Part shown: in pieces, positions 33,024-42,109 of the stretch
Layout: every line of letters starts with the position of its first letter
Position numbering within the stretch: position 1 is the stretch's first letter
Assembly: GCF_001552435.1 (NCBI RefSeq)
Contig: NZ_BCRE01000041.1
Span: 1-50,118 of the forward strand
Length of the DNA stretch: 50,118 nucleotides
Source of the DNA: Kribbia dieselivorans NBRC 106261
GTDB taxonomy: Bacteria; Actinomycetota; Actinomycetes; Actinomycetales; Dermatophilaceae
Reading direction: 5' to 3'
Position numbers and translations under genes: made by a program
Notes under the pieces: generated by a model
What the model was told of the DNA's origin: nothing
The model's input: the letters and a program-made list of their open reading frames with translations, nothing else
Database searches by the model: none

Positions 33024-33668
33024 TCAAAAGTCGTCCACGATCTGCTCGAACTGGCTGAAGTCCGGCCCGGGCCCAGGCAGCGGGGTGTTGCCGCCGCGCT
33101 CCCAGATGCTGTCGAGGACCAGGATGAGGTAACGCCGCCACACATCCGACCCGGCGGGGCCGTGGAGCCGGCCGAGCAGGTGAGTGAGCACCATCAGGTC
33201 GCCGCCGCTGAAGCCGTCGCGCAGAACGCCGGCGTCGTGGCCGCGCTGGACGAGCGCGTTGATCCGACTGCCCATCTGCCGGCCCATCTCCTCGCGCCGA
33301 TCGAGAAGCCGTGGATTCGACTCTCCTTCTCGCATCATCACAGCGGGCAGAGCGCGGTCGCTGTGCATGGCCATTGCCATGCGCTCACAGAAGGAGGCGA
33401 TGCCCGCGCGGACGTCATGCTCGGCCAGCGCCGCATCGGCGATGGCGACGATCTCGTCGAGCTTCTCCTCGAAGAGGGCGTCGATCAGCGCGTCCCGACA
33501 CGGGAAGCGTCGGTACACCGTGCCGGTACCCACCCCGGCAGCACGGGCGATCTCGTCGAAGCCGACGCTGATGCCCCGGTCGGCGAGCAGCTCCTTGGCT
33601 GCGGTCAGGATGCGTTCGCGGTTGCGCTGGGCATCGGCACGGAGCGGGGTGGCATCAGGGGTGGTCAC
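33024..33668 (-). CDS. TetR-family repressor of the divergent MFS exporter
   Basis: 214 residues. The N-terminal HTH reads RERILTAAKELLADRGISVGFDEIARAAGVGTGTVYRRFPCRDALIDALF, followed by a ligand domain like SbtR/TetR_C. GTG 33668 lies 6 nt after TACGGT (33680-33675), suggesting a leaderless mRNA. It is divergent from the exporter gene, and two GGAA-N6-TTCC palindromes lie in the 109-nt gap; the inferred role is repression of both genes until a drug binds. Confidence 0.9.
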   Translation of the reverse strand: MTTPDATPLRADAQRNRERILTAAKELLADRGISVGFDEIARAAGVGTGTVYRRFPCRDALIDALFEEKLDEIVAIADAALAEHDVRAGIASFCERMAMAMHSDRALPAVMMREGESNPRLLDRREEMGRQMGSRINALVQRGHDAGVLRDGFSGGDLMVLTHLLGRLHGPAGSDVWRRYLILVLDSIWERGGNTPLPGPGPDFSQFEQIVDDF

Positions 33669-33686
33669 CCGACCACCGTAGCAAGT

Positions 33687-33745
33687 GGAAAACAACTTCC
33701 GGTTAGTGCTACTCTGGCGACGGCTTGAAACGGAAACATTCTTCC
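33687..33745. promoter_or_regulatory. paired TetR operators between tetR and the MFS gene
   Basis: Two matching palindromes are present: GGAA-aacaac-TTCC (33687-33700) and GGAA-acattc-TTCC (33732-33745). The first lies next to the TetR -10 and at the -35 position of a TACTCT -10 (33710-33715) facing the exporter; the second lies in the exporter leader. The centre-to-centre distance is 45 bp. Confidence 0.7.
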
Positions 33746-33777
33746 GCTTGTGATCGCCGAGGTGAAAGGCCCCACCC

Positions 33778-35328
33778 GTGTCCACGCTCGAAACCCAGAC
33801 CAAGCTCCGCCTGGTCTTCTCCGGACTCCTGGTCGCAATGCTGCTCTCCAGCCTCGACCAGACGATCTTCAGTACCGCCCTGCCCACCGTGGTGGGTGAA
33901 CTCGACGGCGTCGACCAGATGATGTGGGTCCACACCGCATACATCCTCGCGGCCACCGTGACGATGCCGGTGTATGGCAAGTTCGGTGACCTGTTGGGCC
34001 GCAAGTGGCTCTTCATCGGGGCACTCGGGCTGTTCATCGCCGGCTCCGTCGTCGGCGGGTTGGCCCAGGACATGACCTGGCTCATCATCGCGCGCACCAT
34101 CCAGGGTCTCGGCGGCGGTGGCCTCATGCTGCTCAGCCAGGCGATCGTGGCCGACGTCGTCCCGGAGCGGGAGCGCGGCAAGTACATGGGCGTCATCGGA
34201 GCGGTGTTCGGACTCTCGGCGATCGCCGGCCCGCTGCTCGGCGGCTGGTTCACCGAGGGCATCGGTTGGCGCTGGGCCTTCTGGATCAACATCCCGCTCG
34301 GCCTGCTCGCCGTCGCCGCCGCCTGGGCCTTCCTGCCCAAGGGCACCCGGCACGCGTCCTTCCGACCCGACATTGCCGGCATCGTCTCGATGGCGGTCTC
34401 GGTGACCTCGGTCATCCTGGTGACCTCGTGGGGCGGGAACACCTACGACTGGACCTCGGGGACGATCCTCGGGCTCATCGCGCTCGCCGTCGTCGCCGCC
34501 ATCGTCTTCGTGCGGGTCGAACTCCGCGCGGAGCACCCCATCATCCCGATGCACCTGTTCGCGGACCGCAACTTCACCCTCTCCACCGCCGTCGGGCTGA
34601 TCACGGCCATCGCGATGTTCGGCACCATCGGATACCTGCCGACCTATCTGCAGATGGTCGAGGGCCTCGGCGCCACCCAGGCCGGTCTGATGTTGATCCC
34701 GATGATCGCCGGCATGATGATCACGTCGCTGTCCACCGGTCAGTTGGTCTCGAAGTACGGCCGGTACAAGTGGATGCCGATCGCCAGCGGGGTGGTCATG
34801 GCCGTGGGCCTGTTCCTCCTGTCGACCATCACGCCGGAAACGAGCCTGTGGGTGCTGTCAGCCTGGCTCTTCATCCTCGGCGCCGGCATGGGTCTGGGCA
34901 TGCAGATCCTGGTCCTCGTCGTCCAGAATGCCTTCCCCGGCAAGGAGGTCGGTACGGCCACCGGTGCGAACAGTTTCTTCCGTGAGGTGGGTGCCTCCAT
35001 CGGCGCCGCGGCCGTCGGCAGCCTGTTCACTGCGCGACTGACCAGCGAACTCACTTCGCGTCTGCCCAACACCGGCCAAGGCGGCATGGACACCAATGCG
35101 CTCACCCCTGAACTGGTCGGGCAGCTCCCGTCGGCCATCCACGACGCGGTCATCACGGCCTACTCCGAGGCGCTCACGCCGGTGTTCGCCTACCTCGTCC
35201 CGGTCATCCTGGTGGGCGTGGTGATGGCCTGGTTCATCCAGGAGCGCCCGCTGGCCGTCGAACTGCCCGGAGGGAACGTGCCACCGGACGCCACCGAGCC
35301 CGTCCTGGCGGACGAACGCCTCGGCTGA
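33778..35328 (+). CDS. DHA2-family (14-TM) MFS drug exporter
   Basis: 516 residues. It shows DHA2 features: motif D1-like LLSSLDQTIFSTALPTVVGEL in TM1, motif A GKFGDLLGRK between TM2 and TM3, motif B-like ARTIQGLGGGGLM, and motif C GPLLGGWF in TM5. Fourteen hydrophobic spans fit a proton-driven multidrug exporter. GTG 33778 has AAAGG upstream with spacing on the long side. Substrates are unknown; control by the adjacent TetR is likely. Confidence 0.93.
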   Translation: MSTLETQTKLRLVFSGLLVAMLLSSLDQTIFSTALPTVVGELDGVDQMMWVHTAYILAATVTMPVYGKFGDLLGRKWLFIGALGLFIAGSVVGGLAQDMTWLIIARTIQGLGGGGLMLLSQAIVADVVPERERGKYMGVIGAVFGLSAIAGPLLGGWFTEGIGWRWAFWINIPLGLLAVAAAWAFLPKGTRHASFRPDIAGIVSMAVSVTSVILVTSWGGNTYDWTSGTILGLIALAVVAAIVFVRVELRAEHPIIPMHLFADRNFTLSTAVGLITAIAMFGTIGYLPTYLQMVEGLGATQAGLMLIPMIAGMMITSLSTGQLVSKYGRYKWMPIASGVVMAVGLFLLSTITPETSLWVLSAWLFILGAGMGLGMQILVLVVQNAFPGKEVGTATGANSFFREVGASIGAAAVGSLFTARLTSELTSRLPNTGQGGMDTNALTPELVGQLPSAIHDAVITAYSEALTPVFAYLVPVILVGVVMAWFIQERPLAVELPGGNVPPDATEPVLADERLG

Positions 35329-35332
35329 CCGC

Positions 35333-35370
35333 ACGAGAGCCCCGGAGCGCGTCCACACCGGGGCTCTCGT
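35333..35370. terminator. terminator after the MFS gene
   Basis: The arms 35333-35345 (acgagagccccgg) and 35358-35370 are perfect over 13 bp with a 12-nt loop. It starts 5 nt after the exporter stop and lies between the convergent MFS and AraC genes. There is no T tract. Confidence 0.75.
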
Positions 35371-35465
35371 CGAGCAGGGGATCGGTCAGGTAGCCTCGCA
35401 CAGGCCCGGCAGATGACCGTCGTCACGCGCAACACGCGACGCTTCGCGCCTCTCGGCGTCACCTG

Positions 35466-36377
35466 TCACGACCCTTGGGGCCCCGCCGGTCCTTGACCGG
35501 CACCGGATCGGAATTGTGCCCGAAACGCGGTCGGCGTCGCGTTGGCCCGTAGCGCGAAGTACTTGACGAAGTTGCTCGCGTCGGGAAACCCGAGCCGTGC
35601 GGCGATGGACGCCGCCGGGTCGTCGGTGTGCGCGAGCAGCCGCTTGGCCTCGAGGATCACCCGCTGGTCGATGAACTCCTTTGCACCGACCCCGGCCGCC
35701 TCGATGGTGGCCCGGGTGAGGGTGCGCGGGGCGTACCCGAGGCGCCGGGCGTAGTGGGCGACGTCACGATGCTCCGCGAAGCCCTTCTCGACGGCGGCGC
35801 GAAAGCGGAGGAACGTGTCGTCGGCCGGACCGCGTGGCGTCCCGGCCGAGGTGGTCAGGTTGGTCACGCGGAGGACCAGCACGGCGAGCAGGTGGCGCAG
35901 GATCGCCGATCGAGCGGGTTCGGGCACATCGCCGGCGCCGTATTCCTGCGTCAGGTGCGCCAAGGCCTGCCGCACCGCGTCGCCCTCGGCGCCGGCGGGG
36001 GTCCAGAGCATGCGTCCGAAGGGATCGTCGAGCGAGGCCTCGGCGGCGGTCGTCGCCGGCAGCGTGCCGGCGGGAAACATCACGACGGACCCGGATGCCG
36101 ATGATAGATCCCCGAAGCGCTGCACCTGGCCGGGCCGAACCAACAGCCACGCCCCGTCGGCGACGACATGGTCGTGGAAGTCGACCATGTGCACGATCAC
36201 GCCGCGATCGACGGTGAGCAGGAGGTGGAAGTCGGGTCGTTGTGCCCGAGGTGAGGATTGGTGCTCCTGCATCCGGCGGTGCAGTTCGGCGAGGGTGACC
36301 ACCTCGACACCGGCCGCATCACCGGCGGGCGGCGCGTACTGAACTCCGGGAATGACTGCGTGACCGTTTTTCACCAT
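35466..36377 (-). CDS. AraC-family transcriptional regulator
   Basis: 303 residues. The N-terminal half is a cupin-like sensing domain (HLLLTVDRGVIVHMVDFHDHVVADGAWLLVRPGQVQRF). The C-terminal HTH pair is GYAPRTLTRATIEAAGVGAKEFIDQRVILEAKRLLAHTDDPAASIAARLGFPDASNFVKYFALRANATPTAFRAQF, with the family's second-helix signature. ATG 36377 is used. It is divergent from the DsbA-like gene by 91 bp and may control it; the ligand is unknown. Confidence 0.9.
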   Translation of the reverse strand: MVKNGHAVIPGVQYAPPAGDAAGVEVVTLAELHRRMQEHQSSPRAQRPDFHLLLTVDRGVIVHMVDFHDHVVADGAWLLVRPGQVQRFGDLSSASGSVVMFPAGTLPATTAAEASLDDPFGRMLWTPAGAEGDAVRQALAHLTQEYGAGDVPEPARSAILRHLLAVLVLRVTNLTTSAGTPRGPADDTFLRFRAAVEKGFAEHRDVAHYARRLGYAPRTLTRATIEAAGVGAKEFIDQRVILEAKRLLAHTDDPAASIAARLGFPDASNFVKYFALRANATPTAFRAQFRSGAGQGPAGPQGS

Positions 36378-36468
36378 GATGAGACCCGAGCGTACCTCGT
36401 GGACCCGGGGTTTGCTGCGTAGTTTGGAGTCACAAACAACCAGCGATACCGATCCGAACGGAGATCCC

Positions 36469-37107
36469 ATGAACGACCGTGTCCAGCTCACCTACGGTTT
36501 CGACGCCTACTGCGGTTGGTGCTACGGCTTCGGCCCGGCGCTGCACGAGTTCGCCGAGCAGAACGCCGATCGCATCGACCTCCAGGTGCTCTCCGGGGGC
36601 CTCTTCACCGGGCCTCGCGCCCAGCCGATCGGCGACTTCCCGCACATTCCGGGGGCCAATGACCGGATCGCCACGCTGACCGGCGTGACCTTCGGCGATG
36701 ACTACCAGCAGGTGCTCACCGACGGCACGCGGGTGATGGACTCCACCGACGCGGCGACGGGTCTGGTCGCCCTGCGGCGGCAGGCGCCGGAGCGTCAACT
36801 CGAGTTCGCCGGCGCCCTCCAGCGTGCGTGGTACGTCGACGGTCGGGACCTGTCCGACGCCGAGGTCTACCGCGACCTCGCGGCCGAACTCGGCCTGGAC
36901 CCCGACGCGGTCGTCGCGGCCTACCTCGACCCGGCCAGCCGCGCCGAGGCGGAGCGCGAGTTCCGCGAACTGCGCCAGCTGGGTGTCGACTCCTACCCGA
37001 CACTCCTGCTGCACACCGACCGCGGCGCCGTCCGGCTGGGTGGCCCCGTCTCCAGCGCGGCCACCCTGACCGAGGCCCTCGATCAGTACTTGGCCGTTCG
37101 GGCCTGA
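36469..37107 (+). CDS. DsbA/FrnE-family thioredoxin-fold oxidoreductase
   Basis: 212 residues. The N-terminal active site is DAYCGWCYGFGP (CxxC in a thioredoxin fold), followed by the DsbA helical insertion (QRAWYVDGRDLSDAEVYRDLAAELGLD) and the cis-Pro strand VDSYPTLLL. There is no signal peptide, so it acts in the cytoplasm like FrnE or 2-hydroxychromene-isomerase relatives. ATG 36469 has GGAG upstream; TAGTTT (36419-36424) is a possible -10. It is divergent from the AraC regulator. Confidence 0.88.
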   Translation: MNDRVQLTYGFDAYCGWCYGFGPALHEFAEQNADRIDLQVLSGGLFTGPRAQPIGDFPHIPGANDRIATLTGVTFGDDYQQVLTDGTRVMDSTDAATGLVALRRQAPERQLEFAGALQRAWYVDGRDLSDAEVYRDLAAELGLDPDAVVAAYLDPASRAEAEREFRELRQLGVDSYPTLLLHTDRGAVRLGGPVSSAATLTEALDQYLAVRA

Positions 37108-37122
37108 CCCCATCCCGCGCCG

Positions 37123-37158
37123 CTCCGGCCCCTGCCCCTTCGTGGTCAGGGGCCGGAG
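37123..37158 (+). terminator. terminator after the DsbA-like gene
   Basis: The arms 37123-37134 (ctccggcccctg) and 37147-37158 (caggggccggag) are perfect over 12 bp with a 12-nt loop, 16 nt after the stop codon. Confidence 0.75.
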
Positions 37159-37270
37159 TCGTGTGTGCTCGCGCTCTCCTGCGCGGCATCAGTCGCATTA
37201 CACTCATGAATCAGTTGATGTGTACATGTAATACTCGTGGGGTGAAGAGCGCCACCTCGGCCGGTCATCG

Positions 37271-38032
37271 ATGACCGCCATCGACGAGTTGATCTCGCCC
37301 CTCAGTGCCCGATCCGTGGCGCTGAGCCTGCTGCTGGGCTCGCACCCGCCGCGCATGAGCGCACGCGACCTGACCACGCTCGGCGAGCACTTCGGCATCG
37401 CCCCCGCGACGACACGCGTGGCCCTCTCGCGCATGGCCTCCGCCGGTGACCTGGTCCTGGCCGACGGCACCTACGCCCTGGCCCCCCGTCACCTCGAACG
37501 ACGCTCCGTCACCGAAGAACTCATGCGACCGCGTTGCCGGCCCCACAGCGGCATGTGGCGCATGGCCGTCGTCGTCGACCGTGGGCGATCGGCCGCGCGC
37601 CGCGCCGCGCTGCGGACCGACATGATGCGCCACCGCTTCGCCGAACTGCGCGAGGGTGTCTGGCTGCGCCCGGACAACCTCGCGAGTCACGACGCTCCGC
37701 AACCCGAGGAGGTGCGCTCGTTCGTCACCCTGCCCGATGACGAACGTCGTCTCGCCCGAGAATTGTGGGATCTCGACAACTGGGCCGAGACCGCCCACCT
37801 CCTCCTCGACACGCTGCGCTCCGACGGCGAGGCGATGCTCCGCCTCGCCGCCGCGGCCGCTGCCGTGCGCCACCTGTGCACCGACCCCGCGTTGCCCGAC
37901 GAACTCGCCCCCGAGCACTGGCCGGCCGACGAGTTGCGCTGGACCTACGACGACTACCGAGCCGAGCTCGCCGAGACCCTCACCCGTATCACTGCGTCAA
38001 CCCCAGCCACCACCACCCAGGAGAAGCGATGA
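37271..38032 (+). CDS. PaaX-family transcriptional regulator
   Basis: 253 residues. The N-terminal winged helix (SLLLGSHPPRMSARDLTTLGEHFGIAPATTRVALSRMASAGDLVLADGTYALAPRHLERR) and the central and C-terminal domains follow PaaX. PaaX represses phenylacetate genes and binds aryl-CoA; here it probably senses a CoA thioester made by the operon. Its stop overlaps the start of the acyl-CoA dehydrogenase gene (ATGA), so it is the first gene of that operon. AT-rich sequence upstream (37200-37240, with TGTACA and taatact) is a likely promoter and operator. Confidence 0.88.
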   Translation: MTAIDELISPLSARSVALSLLLGSHPPRMSARDLTTLGEHFGIAPATTRVALSRMASAGDLVLADGTYALAPRHLERRSVTEELMRPRCRPHSGMWRMAVVVDRGRSAARRAALRTDMMRHRFAELREGVWLRPDNLASHDAPQPEEVRSFVTLPDDERRLARELWDLDNWAETAHLLLDTLRSDGEAMLRLAAAAAAVRHLCTDPALPDELAPEHWPADELRWTYDDYRAELAETLTRITASTPATTTQEKR

Positions 38033-39657
38033 TCACCCACGAGGTCTTCAACCAGGCCCCATTGTTGGTTGACTACAACACTGCCGAGTACCCGGCAATC
38101 CGCGAGGCGCTGATCCGCGAAGGCGCGAGCGACGCCCTCGACGAGGTCGACGAGGTCGGCATCGCCGCCGGCACCGCCCACGCCCTCGACCTCGGCGACC
38201 TCGCCGAGGAGCACCCGCCGGTGCTCAAGACCCACGACCGCTACGGCAACCGCGTCGACGAGGTCGTCTACGACCCGGCGTATCACGAGCTCATGCGCAC
38301 CGCGGTCGGCTTCGGGCTTCACGGAGCGCCGTGGCGAGACCCGCGCCCCAACGCCCACCTCATCCGCGCGGCCAAGTTCAGCCTGTGGCAGGCCGTCGAC
38401 GCCGGCCACGGCTGCCCGATCTCGATGACCTACGCGGCCGTGCCGGCGCTGCGCGTCGACCCCGAGCAGGCCGCGCTGTACGAGCCGCTGCTCACCACCG
38501 ACGTCTACGAGCCCGGGCTGCGGGCGCCGGGCACGAAGGCCGGCCTCATCGCGGGCATGTCCATGACCGAGAAGCAGGGCGGCTCCGACGTGCGCGCCAA
38601 CACCACCACGGCCACTGCGCAGTCGGACGGCAGCTACCGCATCGTCGGGCACAAGTGGTTCACCAGCGCCCCGATGTCGGACATCCTGCTCACCCTCGCA
38701 CAGGCCCCCGGCGGCCTGACCTGCTTCGTCCTGCCGCGCGTCCTGCCCGACGGCACGCTCAACCCGATCAAGATCCAGCGGCTCAAGGACAAGCTCGGCA
38801 ACCACTCCAACGCCAGTAGCGAGGTCGAGTACGAGAACGCCCTCGGGTGGCGACTCGGTGACGAGGGCCGTGGCGTGCCGACGATCATCGAGATGGTCAA
38901 CAACACGCGACTGGACTGCACCCTGGGCACCGCGACGCTGATGCGACAGAGCGTCCAGCAGGCGATTCACCACGTCGCCCACCGCGCCGCGTTCGGCGCG
39001 ACCCTCATCGACCAGCCGCTCATGCGCAACGTCGTCGCGGACCTGGCCGTCGAGGCCGAGGCGTCGACCACCGTCGCGCTGTGGCTCGCCGCGCTGACCG
39101 ACCGCGCCCACGCCGGAGACGAGCACGCTGCGCTCCTGCGCCGCATCGGACTCGCGGTCTCCAAGTACTACGTGTGCAAGCGCGGGCCGGTGCATGTGGC
39201 CGAGGCGCTCGAGTGCCTCGGCGGCAACGGGTACGTCGAGGAGTCTCGGATGCCGCGGCTCTTCCGCGAGTCGCCCCTGGCGTCGATCTGGGAGGGCACC
39301 GGGAACGTGGCGGCGCTCGACACCCTGCGTGCCGTGGCGAAGCAGCCGGAGACCCTCAATGCCCTCTTCGACGAACTCGACTCCGTCGCCGGCGCGGACG
39401 CGCGACTCGACCGTTTCGTCGCCCAGGTCAAGACGCAGTTCGCGAACCCCGAGACGCTGGAGTTCCGGGCCCGCACGGTGGTCGGCGATCTCGCCCTCGC
39501 CCTCCAGGGTGCACTGCTCGTGCGCTTCGGTCACCCGGCCGTGGCCGACGCCTTCACCGGCTCACGACTCGGCGGGGAGTGGGGCACCGTCTTCGGCACC
39601 CTGACCCCGGGCATCGACACCGCCGCCATCATCGAACGCTCCGTCCCGAAGGCCTGA
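38029..39657 (+). CDS. acyl-CoA dehydrogenase, AidB-like
   Basis: 542 residues, the long AidB-type. Markers: MSMTEKQGGSDVRANTTTA (FAD/substrate loop), YRIVGHKWFTSAPMSDILLTLAQ, GWRLGDEGRGVPTIIEMVNNTRLDC, ALECLGGNGYVEESRMPRLFRESPLASIWEGTGNV. Members oxidise acyl-CoA or protect DNA (AidB); operon context with a CoA ligase favours catabolism. The ribosome site ggagaagc precedes ATG 38029, which overlaps the PaaX stop. Confidence 0.93.
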   Translation: MITHEVFNQAPLLVDYNTAEYPAIREALIREGASDALDEVDEVGIAAGTAHALDLGDLAEEHPPVLKTHDRYGNRVDEVVYDPAYHELMRTAVGFGLHGAPWRDPRPNAHLIRAAKFSLWQAVDAGHGCPISMTYAAVPALRVDPEQAALYEPLLTTDVYEPGLRAPGTKAGLIAGMSMTEKQGGSDVRANTTTATAQSDGSYRIVGHKWFTSAPMSDILLTLAQAPGGLTCFVLPRVLPDGTLNPIKIQRLKDKLGNHSNASSEVEYENALGWRLGDEGRGVPTIIEMVNNTRLDCTLGTATLMRQSVQQAIHHVAHRAAFGATLIDQPLMRNVVADLAVEAEASTTVALWLAALTDRAHAGDEHAALLRRIGLAVSKYYVCKRGPVHVAEALECLGGNGYVEESRMPRLFRESPLASIWEGTGNVAALDTLRAVAKQPETLNALFDELDSVAGADARLDRFVAQVKTQFANPETLEFRARTVVGDLALALQGALLVRFGHPAVADAFTGSRLGGEWGTVFGTLTPGIDTAAIIERSVPKA

Positions 39658-39662
39658 TCACC

Positions 39663-41234
39663 ATGACCACACAGACCCTCTCCTCCACCGACGCGCCGGC
39701 GCCGGCCACCGGCGGGGCACCCACGCTCTACGAGATCCTCCAGCGACGGGCGCGCCTCACTCCCGACGCCGAGGCCTACGTCGACGGCGACCTCCGCGTC
39801 ACGTACGCCGAGGCGGAGCAGCGTGCGGTCGCCCTGGCCGCGCACCTCGCCTCCCTCGGGGTCACCCCGGGCGACCGGGTGGCGATCCTGGCCAAGAACG
39901 GCGAGTTCTTCGCCACCGGCCTGTTCGCGGCGGCCCGCCTGGGTGCCATCGCAGTGGCGGTCAACTGGCGCCTGCCCGTTCCCGAACTCGTCCACGTGCT
40001 CACCGACAGCGACCCCGTCGTGATCCTCCATGACGACGACTTCACGGCCAATGTCGACGGCTTCGTCGACGCGACCGGTCGCGCGATCCCGCGACTGGTG
40101 CACACCGCTTCGGGTCAGGGTGGGTACGCGGAGGCCATTGCCGGCCACACCGGGGAGGTGACGCCGCCCGCGGACGTCGCCCTCGACGCTCCGGCTCTCA
40201 TCATGTACACGTCGGGCACGACCGGCCGCTCGAAGGGCGCGGTCATCACCCACGCGAACCTGTTCTGGTCCACGGACGGCATGACGGTCACGATGCCGTG
40301 GGAGGCCTCGCACCGCTTCCTGCTCGTCGCGCCGATGTTCCACATCGGCGGGCTGGCGCCGTTGATCGCCGATGTGTTCCGGGGTTCGGCCACGGTCTTC
40401 ATGCGCGACTTCGACCCGGTCGCCGTGTGGCAGACCATCAAGGCCGAGCGCATCACGACGATGATGACGGTACCGCTCATGGCCCAGGCCATGCTGCATG
40501 TCGCCCGCAACGCGGACGTCGACGCCTCGAGCCTGATCAACATCACGTGCGGCGCCTCGCCGGTTCCGCCGGAGCTCGTCGATGCGTTCGCCGAACTCGG
40601 AGTGGTCCTGCAGGTCGTTTACGGTTCGACGGAGTTCAGCGGGCAGATGACGCTCGCCGGCCCGCACATCGGGCCGGACTATGTTCGCGGTCAGGGGCGT
40701 GCGGTCTTCCACAGCGACCTGCGGATCGTCGATCCCGTCACCGGTGCCGACCTCCCGCCGGGGGAGGCCGGCGAGGTGTGGATGCGAGGCCCGCAGCGGT
40801 TCGCGGGGTACTGGAACAACCCGGTGGCGACGGCCGGCGCGATCACGGCCGATGGCTGGTACCGCAGTGGTGACCTCGGCCACGTGGACGAAACCGGTGT
40901 TCTCGTGCTCGTCGACCGCCTCAAGGACCTGATCATCAGCGGTGGGGAGAACGTCTATCCCGCCGAGGTCGAAGCGGTGCTGCGCCAGCACCCCGCCGTG
41001 CAGGACGTGGCCGTGGTCGGTACACCGGACAGCACGTGGGGCGAGATTGCCGTGGCGTATGTCGTCGCGACGAGTCCCGAGGGCGAGTCGGCCGACGAGA
41101 TCGTCGCCTTTGCGCGCGAGCGACTGGCCGGGTTCAAGGTCCCCAAGCAGGTCACGTTCATCGGGCAGCTTCCCGTCAACTCGGTCGGCAAGGTGCTCAA
41201 GGGGCAACTGAGGGACGCGGCCGTCGCGCACTGA
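39663..41234 (+). CDS. AMP-forming acyl-CoA synthetase (long-chain/aryl type)
   Basis: 523 residues. ANL-superfamily motifs: P-loop MYTSGTTGRSKGAVITHAN (A3), VVYGSTEFSG (A5), GWYRSGDLGHVDETGVLVLVDRLKDLIISGGENVYPAEVE (A7/A8) and the catalytic Lys in NSVGKVLKGQLR (A10). It activates an acid to acyl-AMP and then CoA. It starts 5 nt after the dehydrogenase stop. Together with PaaX and the dehydrogenase it suggests uptake and oxidation of a fatty or aromatic acid. Confidence 0.93.
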   Translation: MTTQTLSSTDAPAPATGGAPTLYEILQRRARLTPDAEAYVDGDLRVTYAEAEQRAVALAAHLASLGVTPGDRVAILAKNGEFFATGLFAAARLGAIAVAVNWRLPVPELVHVLTDSDPVVILHDDDFTANVDGFVDATGRAIPRLVHTASGQGGYAEAIAGHTGEVTPPADVALDAPALIMYTSGTTGRSKGAVITHANLFWSTDGMTVTMPWEASHRFLLVAPMFHIGGLAPLIADVFRGSATVFMRDFDPVAVWQTIKAERITTMMTVPLMAQAMLHVARNADVDASSLINITCGASPVPPELVDAFAELGVVLQVVYGSTEFSGQMTLAGPHIGPDYVRGQGRAVFHSDLRIVDPVTGADLPPGEAGEVWMRGPQRFAGYWNNPVATAGAITADGWYRSGDLGHVDETGVLVLVDRLKDLIISGGENVYPAEVEAVLRQHPAVQDVAVVGTPDSTWGEIAVAYVVATSPEGESADEIVAFARERLAGFKVPKQVTFIGQLPVNSVGKVLKGQLRDAAVAH

Positions 41235-41277
41235 CGGCTGGCCCGGTCCCATTTCGCCCATACATCCAGGAGCCACG

Positions 41278-41841
41278 ATGCCCGCGTTCACCATTCCCGA
41301 ATTGCCCGCCGAGTCGAAGGCACTGCTGGAGCAGGTGGTCCCGCCGCCGAACCAGCCCCCGCTGCTGTATTTGGCGATGGGTGCCAACCCGCGGGTGCTG
41401 GAGGGGTACGCGCGCGGCCCGATCCTGGGGCTGCACGGCCTGCTTCACACCGGTCAGCTCGACCCGGCGGATCGCGAACTCGTGATCCTGCGGGTCACTG
41501 GCCGGTGTGGGGCCGAGCACGAGTGGGGTGTGCACGTCGCGTACTTCGGCAAGACCTCCGGGCTCACGCCGAGTCAGGTGGCCGCGACGGTGACGAACGA
41601 CGCTCCGGAACCCGGGTGGACGCCGCATCAAGGGGCGATCATCACCATTGCCGATGCGGTGGCGGATCGTCGTGCGCTCACCGACGAGCAGGACGCGCAG
41701 GTTCGCCAGCAGCTCACCGACGCCGAACGGGTGGAGTTCCTGGCGGTGGCGTCGTTGTACCTCGGCATCAGCGCGCTGTGCCAGGTGCTCGAGATTCCCG
41801 CCGAGCCGGGGGCACCGACGTTCCCCACCGGCGCTGGCTGA
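41278..41841 (+). CDS. carboxymuconolactone decarboxylase-family (AhpD-like) protein
   Basis: 187 residues. The CMD fold is seen in LHTGQLDPADRELVILRVTGRCGAEHEWGVHVAYFGKTSGLTPSQVAAT, with Cys, Glu and His of the proton-relay patch in CGAEHEWGVH; the second CxxC Cys of AhpD is missing. The gene ends the PaaX operon, with a ribosome site aggagcc before ATG 41278. Confidence 0.88.
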   Translation: MPAFTIPELPAESKALLEQVVPPPNQPPLLYLAMGANPRVLEGYARGPILGLHGLLHTGQLDPADRELVILRVTGRCGAEHEWGVHVAYFGKTSGLTPSQVAATVTNDAPEPGWTPHQGAIITIADAVADRRALTDEQDAQVRQQLTDAERVEFLAVASLYLGISALCQVLEIPAEPGAPTFPTGAG

Positions 41842-41862
41842 CCGCGTCGCAACCAGGCGGGA

Positions 41863-42035
41863 TCAGGCGTCGCTCTCGCCACTGTGCTGGAAGGCGTCGA
41901 GGAAGACGTGGGCCACGTGATCGTCGGCGATGCGGTAGACGATCTGGCGACCGTGCCGTTCTCCGAGGATTCCCTGCCGATGGAGGACGGGCGCTTTGCG
42001 GCGGTTGTCTGGTTCGAGGGAGGTGGCGTTGGAAG
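41863..42035 (-). pseudogene. ArsR-family HTH regulator, C-terminal remnant
   Basis: The reverse strand reads KAPVLHRQGILGERHGRQIVYRIADDHVAHVFLDAFQHSGESDA and stops at 41863: the wing and last helix of an ArsR-type winged-helix protein. Upstream the frame loses similarity (ATSLEPDNRR) and no start with a proper first half exists. The region between 41842 and 42109 holds nothing else that I can support. Confidence 0.6.
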
Positions 42036-42109
42036 AGGCTGTTCGCGTCGAGTTGGAGCGCGTGCTGCGCTCCGATGGCTGCTTGGCTCGGCTCTGATAA
42101 GGTTCACTT

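Noticed and set aside
37271-41841. A phenylacetate (paa) degradation cluster because of PaaX
   Set aside because: No paaABCDE, paaG, paaZ or paaK-type genes; only an acyl-CoA dehydrogenase, a general AMP ligase and a CMD protein follow.
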